A stretch of DNA of 64,000 nt from Strigamia acuminata (Eukaryota > Arthropoda > Chilopoda > Geophilomorpha > Linotaeniidae). Under the pieces are notes generated by a model. The model worked only from the letters and a program-made list of their open reading frames with translations. It was not told the origin of the DNA and ran no database searches. Where the stretch lies: assembly GCA_949358305.1 (NCBI GenBank), contig OX442322.1, positions 5,208,001 to 5,272,000 on the forward strand, written 5' to 3'. The stretch's first letter is position 1. Every line of letters begins with the position of its first letter. Shown piece after piece: positions 55,494 to 64,000 of this stretch. The translations under genes were made by a program, and so were the position numbers.

Positions 55494-58221
55494 TGAGTAA
55501 TTTTAAATGAATCAAAAGTGCTTTAAAATAAATCAAAAGTGATTTAAAATGAATCAAAGTGATTTAAAATGAATCAAAGGTGATTTAAAATGAATCAAAA
55601 GCGATATAAATTGAATCAAAGTGATTTAAAATGAATCAAAGGTGATTTAAAATGAATCAAAAGCGATATAAATTGAATCAAAATATGATCAAAACTCATT
55701 CAAAATGAATCAAAATATGATCAAAACTCAATCTTAATGAATCAAAATGAATAAAAAAAAAGAATGAAAATTTTGAATGAAACAAATACTTAATCAAAAT
55801 GAATCAAAAATGATTCAAAACTTAAACAAAAGAAATCAAAACTTAATCAAATGAATCAAAATCAATCAATCAAAACTGATTCAAAACGAAATCAAAATGA
55901 ATCAAAGTGATTTCAAATGAATCAAAAGTGATTTAAAATTTATCAAAACTTAATCAAAATATATCAAAACTTAATGAAATGAAATCAAAACTTAATGAAA
56001 TGAAATCAAAACTTAAACAAAAGAAATCAAAACTTTAATCAAATGAATCAAAATCAATCAAAACTGATTCAAAACGAAATCAAAATGAATCAAAGTGATT
56101 TCAAATGAATCAAAAGTGATTTAAAATTTATCAAAACTTAATCAAAATATATCAAAACTTAATGAAATGAAATCAAAACTTAATGAAATCAAATCAAAAC
56201 TTAATGAAATGAAATCAAAAACTTAATGAAATGAAATCAAAACTTAAACAAAAGAAATCAAAACTTAATAAAACTGAATCAAAATTGTTTCAAAACTTTA
56301 TCAAAATGAAACAAAACTGATTCAAAACTTAATCAAAATGAATCAAAAATGTTTCAAAACTTAATCAAAATCAATCAAAACTGATTCAAAACGAAATCAA
56401 ATTGAATCAAAGTGATTTCAAATGAATCAAAAGTGATTTAAAATTTATCAAAACTTAATCAAAATATATCAAAACTTAATGAAATGAAATCAAAACTTAA
56501 TGAAATGAAATCAAAACTTAATGAAATAAAATCAAAACTTAATGAAATGAAATCAAAACTTAAACAAAAGAAATCAAAACTTAATCAAACTGAATCAAAA
56601 TTGTTTCAAAACTTTATCAAAATGAAACAAAACTGATTCAAAACTTAATCAAAATGAATCAAAAATGTTTCAAAACTTAATCAAAATCAATCAAAACTGA
56701 TTCAAAACGAAATCAAATTGAATCAAAGTGATTTCAAATGAATCAAAAGTGATTTAAAATTTATCAAAACTTAATCAAAATATATCAAAACTTAATGAAA
56801 TGAAATCAAAACTTAATGAAATGAAATCAAAACTTAATGAAATGAAATCAAAACTTAATGAAATAAAATCAAAACTTAAACAAAAGAAATCAAAACTTAA
56901 TCAAACTGAATCAAAATTGTTTCAAAACTTTATCAAAATGAAACAAAACTGATTCAAAACTTAATCAAAATGAATCAAAAATGTTTCAAAACTTAATCAA
57001 AATCAATCAAAACTGATTCAAAACGAAATCAAATTGAATCAAAGTGATTTCAAATGAATCAAAAGTGATTTAAAATTTATCAAAACTTAATCAAAATATA
57101 TCAAAACTTAATGAAATCAAATCAAAACTTAATGAAATCAAATCAAAACTTAAACAAAATAAATCAAAACTAAATCCAAATGAAATCAAAACTAAATCTA
57201 AATGAAATCAAAACTAAATCCAAATAAAATCAAAACTAAATCCAAATAAAATCAAAACTAAATCCAAATGAAATCAAAACTAAATCAAAATGAAATCAAA
57301 ACTTAAACAAATAAAATCAAAACTTAATCAAAATAAATCAAATAAATAAAAAAGGAATCAAAATTTCAAATGAAACAAATACTTAATCAAAATAAATAAA
57401 AAAAAAAAAAAAAATGAAATCAAAACTTAAACAAATGAAATCAAAACTAAATCCAAATGGAATCAAAACTTAATCAAAATGAAATCAAATCACATTCAAA
57501 ACTAAATCCAAATGAAATCAAAACTTAAACAAATAAAATCAAAACTTAAACACATGAAATCAAAACTTAAACAAATGAAATTAAAACTTAAACAAATGAA
57601 ATCAAAACTTAAACAAATGAAATCAAAACTTAAACAAATGAAATCAAAACTAAAACAAAATAAATCAAAACTTAATCAAAACTTAATCCAAATGAAGTCA
57701 AATCTCAATCAAAACTGAATCGAAATGAAATCAAAACTCATTCAAAACTTAATCGTAATGATACAAATACTCAATCAAAACTTAATCAAAATGAAACAAA
57801 ATGAATCAAAACTAATTCAAAACTTAATCAAATTGAATCAAAAATGATTCAAAACTTAAACAAAATAAATCAAAACTTAATCAAATGAATCAAAACTCAA
57901 TCAAAACTTAATCGAAATAAAACAAATACTTAATCAAAACTTAATCGTAATGAAACAAATACTTAATCAAAACTTAATCTGAATGAAATCAAAACTCAAT
58001 CAAAACTTTAATTGAAATGAAACAAATACTTAATCAAAACTTAATCAAAATGAAAACAAATCTCAATCAAAACTTAATCGAAATGAAATCAAAACTGAAT
58101 CAAAACTTAATTGTAATGAAACAAATACTTAATCAAATGAATCAAAACTGATTCCAAAACTTAATCGAATGTTTCAAAACTTAATCAAAAATGATTCAAC
58201 ATTTATTCAAAATGAAGCAAA
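55494..58221 (+). repeat. AATCAAAACTTAATGAAATG-type satellite with ~320 bp higher-order repeat
   Basis: 2.7 kb of short A-rich units (AATCAAAACTTAAT, GAATCAAAAGTGATTTAAA, AAATGAAATCAAAACTTAAAC). In the middle they form a higher-order repeat: the phrase CAATCAAAACTGATTCAAAACGAAATCAAATTGAATC recurs at about 56370, 56690 and 57000. Strongly strand-asymmetric (A-rich, G-poor). Open frames inside only spell Lys/Leu/Met repeats. Confidence 0.85.
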
Positions 58222-58421
58222 TACTTAATCAATTTTTACTTCATAATTTATAGATTAAACTGATAATTTGTTGATTTCTCTTAGATTTGATTGAAATGTC
58301 ACTCAGAACTTTCACTGCTGGGAAATAATGATTAAAAATAAAAGTAAAAAAATAAAAATAAAAAATAAAAAAAAAAATAAATAATGGATTTTAAAATGAC
58401 AAAATTTATTTTTTATAATTT

Positions 58422-58915
58422 TTACCATGCTTTGCGACAATGGGGACATTTATGAACAAACTTTCCCCATTCTCTTATACAAATGTGGTGAAAAGTATGT
58501 CCACACCCTAACATATTAACATTTTCTCCTATACAAATTACATTACTACAAATGATACAATCCTTGTTAATATCCTCCAAAAGTATTTCTGGAATTAGTT
58601 GCACTGCAGGTGGAACTGCTACATCTGCGGGTGGAGGTAGTATTTCTGCTACATCTGCTGGTGGAGGTAGTATGTTTGCTGCTTGAGGTCCTACATCTGC
58701 TGGTGGTTGCAGATATCGCAACATTTGTTGCTGCTCACTCATTATCAACTCCAATGTCTGAATGTGATTTTGGAGTGATTGAATATGTTCACGCATATTT
58801 TCGTTTTCCTCATTTTGCTGCTGTATACATACCGGAGCTCGCCTGGTCTTGGGATATTCATCATCTGTTGCGGTGGTAGTAATGGTGGTGAATTTGCTGC
58901 ACGATTTTCTTCCAT
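58422..58915 (-). pseudogene. RING-H2 gene, left-arm copy, frameshifted
   Basis: Mirror copy of the gene at 62789-63292. A 10-base deletion near 58823-58830 (missing GTTTTCCAAT relative to the right copy) shifts the frame after codon ~29. The last 124 residues, including coiled coil, Pro-rich repeats and the full RING, are still open from an internal ATG at 58796, so a shortened protein is possible. One Leu/Pro difference from the right copy lies in the linker. Confidence 0.85.
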
Positions 58916-59958
58916 TATTTCTTCTGAGTGTTCAAATATTTAAAGTGGTGCTCTCTATGTCAAGTTTGTCTATGCTGTAGAGTCTTTAAGTAAACCCTTT
59001 TATACCTACTCTTGCTGTAAGATCACCTGACACCACCACCACCATTATTCATATTGTTTTGTATGTAGTTGTCATCATTTTCCATTGTTTTCAAAGAATG
59101 TGCACTCTATTTTTAAACAAAGTTGTTTTTCACAATTGTAGTCTCCCTTAATGACTTTCAGGTGCATGTTTACGTGAAACTATCACCATTATTCAGTGTA
59201 CATTAGGTCTAGTTTTTAACATTTTCCTTGTTTTCAAAAATAAAAGTCAACTCTATTTTTAAACAACTTTGTTTTTCACATATATATAGTACTCCTTATT
59301 TTACTTGAAGAGTTTCTTTAGATTTGTTTGAAATGTCTCTCAGAACTCTCTCTAATGACAAACCCAAACTAATCCATTAAATTAATTTATTATTTCCCTT
59401 TATCAATTAATAATTTTTTCTTTCTTTTATCGTTTTTTCTCATTTTTCAACTTTCCTTCAAACAACTTCTAAATTCCACCTACATTTTAAATAACTGAAT
59501 TTTACAAAGAAACTAATTTTTTTTAAATAAATTATACAAAAAGTAACTAAATTTTTAACTAATTTATAGAAGTTTATAGAAACTAAATTCATAAAACTTT
59601 TAAAACCTTTAATTTGCAACAATGTCAGCCTCCAATTATTGAGAATGTGCAGTGATTTTATGACGACAAGTGTTGCGGTGATATCATTTTTAGATCTCTA
59701 CAGATTTTTTTAATTGTATAAAATTAATTATCAAGAACTATAAAGGTGTTCTCTAGATATTATAGAAAAAATCAGATAAATCTTCTTTAAAAAAAAAAAA
59801 AAAATACAAATCCTCACTCTTATTTCATCTCATTTATTTTTTTTTTTTAAAGATAAATGGATAACTCAGAGAGAAAAAAAGTACACACATAATTTTCAAA
59901 CAATACAATTATTTAAAGCATCACACAAAATAATAATAAAAAAAAAAAAAAAAATGAT

Positions 59959-60470
59959 TCAGTTATCCGGGAAAATTTCCTTTGGGTGGGGCCAAGGAAT
60001 AAAAGTAGTTGATGACATTTCTTTCTCCATCAGAGGTAATACTGCTTCAGGGGCATTCCCGCAAATGCTTTCATCACTTGAAGTCGAGAAAGTAACATCT
60101 AAGGAGAAAAAACAAAGAGAAATTAAAAAAAAAAAAAAAATAATAATAATAATAATAATATTAATAATTTTAAAAGCTGACAGAAAATGTTTTACTTACA
60201 CCCCATTGCATATCCAAATATCATTATAAAAAACGAAATAATGGTCATTAAAAGCCATCTCCTCTTGTTGAAAAAAATTGAGCAAGTCTAAACATTTTAA
60301 AAAAAATAATAATAATAATAATAATAATAATTAAAATTCATTGTCTTAGAATTAGTAAAATATCTCACCATCATGCTAATTTTCCTCATAATTTCATTAG
60401 AAGAAGAAACTTGTTCATCTTCACTCCTTTCAAATTGAGAGAGATTTACCTGAACAGCAATTTCAACCAT
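59959..60470 (-). CDS. Three-exon small membrane protein gene, left-arm copy
   Basis: Mirror of 61233-61744. Exons on the minus strand: 60470-60369, 60287-60200, 60098-59959; splice sites and frame are preserved (GT...AG for both introns). The start lies in CAACCATGTCTG and the stop TCA at 59959-59961. The open frame on the plus strand over exon 3 is a shadow. Both copies appear intact, unlike the RING pair. Confidence 0.6.
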
Positions 60471-60647
60471 GTCTGATGCATAAAGTTTTAACTATTAGTT
60501 TCACTTTTCTAAAATAATACAGGAAATACAGGAAAGATGGGTTAAATATAGAAAAAAAGGGGAGAAATAAAACTTTTATTGATGGAGTAATCTGGTGGTG
60601 AAATTCACTTCCACTTTTATTTTATTTTTTTTTTTTACAAAATTCAG

Positions 60648-60850
60648 AATATTTCATCTAAAATCATCCAAATATGATAAAATTTCGTAATATTTCATCT
60701 ATTTTCAACTAATTATAATAAAAATCGTAATATTTTATGTAATTCCATCCAAAATTTGATAAAGCTCATAATATTTTTTCTAATTTCAACTGAAATATGA
60801 TGCAATTATGGAATATTTTATGAAATTTCAACTGAAATAATTTTTTTAAA
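60648..60850 (+). repeat. Five ~41 bp tandem repeats at the palindrome centre
   Basis: Units begin with AATATTT at 60648, 60689, 60729, 60770 and 60812 and read roughly AATATTTcATcTAaTTTCAaCcaAAaTaTGATaaAATT..g. Present only once, in the unique spacer between the arms, apart from the first few bases. Iteron-like arrays of this kind are common at replication origins; function here is inferred. Confidence 0.65.
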
Positions 60851-60986
60851 CATAAAATTTTATTCATTTCTTTACATTTAACAAATTTTATCACCAATGA
60901 TTTCTACACAAGGAGCATTTGCGAATATTACATCTCCATTCCACTATGAATTTGCAAAAACATCCCCTTTGAAGATTGAAAACACC

Positions 60987-61041
60987 CCTCTACCCCGCAC
61001 ATAAAAAATAATTTCAAGTTTAAAGCAATGCGGGGCAGAGG
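60987..61041. other. GC-rich hairpin at the palindrome centre
   Basis: CCTCTACCCCGCA (60987-60999) and TGCGGGGCAGAGG (61029-61041) form a 13-base stem with one mismatch and a 29-base AT-rich loop, standing out in an AT-rich region. Confidence 0.65.
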
Positions 61042-61232
61042 TGGTATGAAATATTCTGAATTTTGTAAAAAAAAAAAATAAAATAAAAGTGGAAGTGAAT
61101 TTCACCACCAGATTACTCCATCAATAAAAGTTTTATTTCTCCCCTTTTTTTCTATATTTAACCCACCTTTCCTGTATTTCCTGTGTTATTTTAGAAAAGT
61201 GAAACTAATAGTTAAAACTTTATGCATCAGAC

Positions 61233-61744
61233 ATGGTTGAAATTGCTGTTCAGGTAAATCTCTCTCAATTTGAAAGGAGTGAAGATGAACAAGTTTCTTC
61301 TTCTAATGAAATTATGAGGAAAATTAGCATGATGGTGAGATATTTTACTAATTCTAAGACAATGAATTTTAATTATTATTATTATTATTATTATTATTTT
61401 TTTTAAAATGTTTAGACTTGCTCAATTTTTTTCAACAAGAGGAGATGGCTTTTAATGACTATTATTTCGTTTTTTATAATGATATTTGGATATGCAATGG
61501 GGTGTAAGTAAAACATTTTCTGTCAGCTTTTAAAATTATTAATATTATTATTATTATTATTATTTTTTTTTTTTTTTAAATTTCTCTTTGTTTTTTCTCC
61601 TTAGATGTTACTTTCTCGACTTCAAGTGATGAAAGCATTTGCGGGAATGCCCCTGAAGCAGTATTACCTCTGATGGAGAAAGAAATGTCATCAACTACTT
61701 TTATTCCTTGGCCCCACCCAAAGGAAATTTTCCCGGATAACTGA
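61233..61744 (+). CDS. Three-exon small single-pass membrane protein gene, right-arm copy
   Basis: Exons 61233-61334, 61416-61503 and 61605-61744 join in frame (102, 88 and 140 bases) to 109 codons plus stop. Donors are ATG|GTGAGA and GGGT|GTAAGT; acceptors AATGTTTAG and TTTTTTCTCCTTAG; introns of 81 and 101 bases are AT-rich with ATT/T tracts. Exon 1 encodes a Ser/Glu-rich N-terminus; exon 2 a basic KRR followed by a ~19-residue hydrophobic segment (WLLMTIISFFIMIFGYAMG), a likely membrane span around residues 45-63; exon 3 an acidic, Pro-containing C-terminal domain. Positive charges before the span suggest N-in orientation. No family recognised. Preservation of sites and frame in both arms supports a real gene, but arm identity weakens that support. 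Confidence 0.6.
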
Positions 61745-62698
61745 ATCATTTTTTTTTTTTTTTTTTATTATTATTTTGTGTGATGCTTTAAATAATTGTA
61801 TTGTTTGAAAATTATGTGTGTACTTTTTTTTCTCTCTGAGTTATCCATTTATCTTTAAAAAAAAAAATAAATGAGATGAAATAAGAGTGAGGATTTGCAT
61901 TTTTTTTTTTTTTTTAAGGAAGATTTATCTGATTTTTTCTATAATATCTAGAGAACACCTTTATAGTTCTTGATAATTAATTTTATACAATTAAAAAAAT
62001 CTGTAGAGATCTAAAAATGATATCACCGCAACACTTGTCGTCATAAAATCACTGCACATTCTCAATAATTGGAGGCTGACATTGTTGCAAATTAAAGGTT
62101 TTAAAAGTTTTATGAATTTAGTTTCTATAAACTTCTATAAATTAGTTAAAAATTTAGTTACTTTTTGTATAATTTATTTAAAAAAAATTAGTTTCTTTGT
62201 AAAATTCAGTTATTTAAAATGTAGGTGGAATTTAGAAGTTGTTTGAAGGAAAGTTGAAAAATGAGAAAAAACGATAAAAGAAAGAAAAAATTATTAATTG
62301 ATGAAGGGAAATAATAAATTAATTTAATGGATTAGTTTGGGTTTGTCATTAGAGAGAGTTCTGAGAGACATTTCAAACAAATCTAAAGAAACTCTTCAAG
62401 TAAAATAAGGAGTACTATATATATGTGAAAAACAAAGTTGTTTAAAAATAGAGTTGACTTTTATTTTTGAAAACAAGGAAAATGTTAAAAACTAGACCTA
62501 ATGTACACTGAATAATGGTGATAGTTTCACGTAAACATGCACCTGAAAGTCATTAAGGGGGACTACAATTGTGAAAAACAACTTTGTTTAAAAATAGAGT
62601 GCACATTCTTTGAAAACAATGGAAAATGATGACAACTACATACAAAACAATATGAATAATGGTGGTGGTGGTGTCAGGTGATCTTACAGCAAGAGTAG

Positions 62699-62707
62699 GT
62701 ATAAAAG
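62699..62707 (+). promoter_or_regulatory. TATA box of the right RING-H2 gene
   Basis: GTATAAAAG, about 85 bases before the ATG at 62789, in AGTAGGTATAAAAGGGTTTAC. The mirrored copy lies at about 58997-59005 on the minus strand. Confidence 0.7.
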
Positions 62708-62788
62708 GGTTTACTTAAAGACTCTACAGCATAGACAAACTTGACATAGAGAGCACCACTTCAAATATTTGAACACTCAGAAGAAATA

Positions 62789-63292
62789 ATGGAAGAAAAT
62801 CGTGCAGCAAATTCACCACCATTACTACCACCGCAACAGATGATGAATATCCCAAGACCAGGCGAGCTCCGGTATGTTTTCCAATACATACAGCAGCAAA
62901 ATGAGGAAAACGAAAATATGCGTGAACATATTCAATCACTCCAAAATCACATTCAGACATTAGAGTTGATAATGAGTGAGCAGCAACAAATGTTGCGATA
63001 TCTGCAACCACCAGCAGATGTAGGACTTCAAGCAGCAAACATACTACCTCCACCAGCAGATGTAGCAGAAATACTACCTCCACCCGCAGATGTAGCAGTT
63101 CCACCTGCAGTGCAACTAATTCCAGAAATACTTTTGGAGGATATTAACAAGGATTGTATCATTTGTAGTAATGTAATTTGTATAGGAGAAAATGTTAATA
63201 TGTTAGGGTGTGGACATACTTTTCACCACATTTGTATAAGAGAATGGGGAAAGTTTGTTCATAAATGTCCCCATTGTCGCAAAGCATGGTAA
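62789..63292 (+). CDS. RING-H2 finger protein (putative E3 ubiquitin ligase)
   Basis: 167 residues, intact. The N-terminal ~30 residues are Pro/Asn-rich. Residues 30-75 form a likely coiled coil (QQNEENENMREHIQSLQNH...), followed by three LPPPADVA-type Pro repeats (about 79-112). The C-terminal RING-H2 has CIIC, then C-G-H-T-F-H-H-I-C, then CPHC: C-x2-C-x14-C-x-H-x2-H-x2-C-x11-C-x2-C, all eight ligands present. RING proteins recruit ubiquitin-conjugating enzymes; the coiled coil would dimerise it or bind a target. The gene ends in TGGTAA with an AATAAA signal about 15 bases on. Neighbour on the same strand: the three-exon membrane protein gene 1.04 kb upstream. Confidence 0.88.
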   Translation: MEENRAANSPPLLPPQQMMNIPRPGELRYVFQYIQQQNEENENMREHIQSLQNHIQTLELIMSEQQQMLRYLQPPADVGLQAANILPPPADVAEILPPPADVAVPPAVQLIPEILLEDINKDCIICSNVICIGENVNMLGCGHTFHHICIREWGKFVHKCPHCRKAW

Positions 63293-63492
63293 AAATTATA
63301 AAAAATAAATTTTGTCATTTTAAAATCCATTATTTTTTTTTTTTTTTATTTTTTTTTTTTTTTTTTTTACTTTTATTTTTAATCATTATTTCCCAGCAGT
63401 GAAAGTTCTGAGTGACATTTCAATCAAATCTAAGAGAAATCAACAAATTATCAGTTTAATCTATAAATTATGAAGTAAAAATTGATTAAGTA

Positions 63493-64000
63493 TGTGACAA
63501 ATTAGCAATAGATGGCGCCACTAGTACTAGCGGCAAATTCAACCTCGAGCTTACTATTTCCCATATAAATAGTTCACAAACATATTATTATGTTTGATAC
63601 GACCAAATGTGATTCACATCGATAATATAAAGGTATATTATCAATACTTAAGAAGATAAAATAGGCGTTACTGCTTTATCACCGATACATGACGAGGAAC
63701 ACGGTTTTGAATGTATTTCCGTTCTGTGTATCCATTTCCTGTCCCCGGTATCCAGTTCCGGTTTATGCTAAAAGATTAACATAATCCCAATTTGCATCTC
63801 CGTATCCACTTCCTGCGATACGAGATTGGTGGAACCTAATCCCACCGAGTATAAAACTCCCTGACAACAGGAAGTTAAGTTAGTTCTTGATTTCTGGTTA
63901 TTTGGTATGTTCCGCATGTCAAATAACTGTTTCTTACTCAGGGCATGGGCCTACCGGTCCATGCATAGCATGGCTCTGCTGAGCCATGCAACCCCCGTCA
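63493..64000 (+). repeat. ZX-family LTR, start; continues off window
   Basis: Begins TGTGACAAATTAGC, the LTR start seen at 37184 (minus), and follows that LTR through GTATCCAGTTCCGG, TATAAAACTCCCTGACAACAGGAAGTTAAG and GGCTCTGCTGAGCCATGCAACCCCCGTCA. It lacks ~0.2 kb present near the start of R1's LTR. TATA box at 63850-63856. Confidence 0.85.

Larger units (their letters stand above)
58222..60657 (-). repeat. Left arm of a large inverted repeat (~2.44 kb)
   Basis: Reverse complement of 61046-63492, centred at 60851.5. The arms differ by a handful of substitutions, poly-A/T length changes and a 10-base deletion. The outer edge TACTTAATCAATTTTTAC pairs with GTAAAAATTGATTAAGTA at the right arm's end. 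Confidence 0.92.
61046..63492 (+). repeat. Right arm of the large inverted repeat
   Basis: 2,447 bp, partner of 58222-60657. It stops at the first base before a ZX-family LTR (63493), so its end may be an insertion point rather than a natural terminus. Between the two genes (61745-62698) it holds non-coding AT-rich DNA with one direct repeat: GAAAAACAAAGTTGTTTAAAAATAGAG at about 62428 and GAAAAACAACTTTGTTTAAAAATAGAG at about 62573. Confidence 0.9.

Noticed and set aside
57512-57718. 68-codon open frame of Lys/Leu/Met/Gln repeats
   Set aside because: It is a translation of the short A-rich satellite unit, not a conserved gene.
55500-58215. Regularly spaced repeats suggesting a CRISPR-like array
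   Set aside because: Units are degenerate, adjacent and lack unique spacers; this is satellite in an animal genome.
59954-60229. 91-codon plus-strand open frame
   Set aside because: Lies antisense to exon 3 and an intron of the left three-exon gene and ends in a poly-Lys/poly-Ile microsatellite translation.
58222-63492. Palindrome as a foldback or MITE-type transposon
   Set aside because: No target duplication at the ends, the right end coincides with an LTR insertion, and the arms carry intact spliced genes.

Overview
The window is a nested stack of LTR retrotransposons in an animal genome, most likely an arthropod. It is AT-rich, and the copia-type elements carry primer sites matching the metazoan initiator methionine tRNA. 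I see no ordinary single-copy host gene. From about position 53,670 rightward lies a separate intron-containing, palindromic, virus- or transposon-like locus. Host species and element names cannot be given from sequence alone; the names below (R1, A, B, C, D, E, G, U, ZX, S, T) are local labels.

The layers were worked out from LTR ends (TG...CA), primer sites, polypurine tracts and target-site duplications (TSDs: 5 bp for copia-like elements, 4 bp for Ty3/gypsy-like ones). The base is a GC-richer ~0.5 kb tandem repeat, T, surviving at 39,299-39,474, 47,240-48,029 and 53,572-~53,665. Copia element C lies in T; its 5' part is off the left edge. C's pol is cut by copia element A (minus strand), which is cut by gypsy-like R1 (plus strand, window start to 5,991). 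C's 3' LTR is cut by copia B (10,895-39,091, TSD AGTAT). B's reverse transcriptase gene is cut by a solo ZX LTR (TSD CCTG), that LTR by Ty3/gypsy element G (16,803-35,953, TSD AAAC), and G's 3' end by Ty3/gypsy element U (17,524-26,189). T also received copia D (39,475-47,234, minus, TSD GAATC), itself hit by solo LTR S (TSD GATAC), and copia E (48,030-53,566, TSD AAAAC).

The elements replicate by the usual route: Gag forms the particle; protease, integrase, reverse transcriptase and RNase H come from Pol. A, B, D and E each keep nearly full reading frames interrupted by one in-frame nonsense codon. G has several stops and a frameshift. U has intact gag and pol joined by a -1 frameshift heptamer, plus a third gene downstream of pol encoding a Ulp1/C48-type cysteine protease (one frameshift). 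R1 has only a capsid-less gag and would depend on another element.

The right end (53,666-63,492) holds a G-rich tract, three ~130 bp direct repeats, a TATA box and an intact gene for a probable tandem PC4-like (ssDNA-binding/coactivator fold) protein. Next comes 2.7 kb of AATCAAAACTTA-type satellite, then a large inverted repeat with ~2.44 kb arms, nearly identical by eye. Each arm carries a RING-H2 gene and a three-exon gene for a small single-pass membrane protein. The 388 bp between the arms contains ~41 bp tandem repeats and a GC-rich hairpin. A ZX-family LTR begins exactly where the right arm stops, so the palindrome may continue beyond the window.
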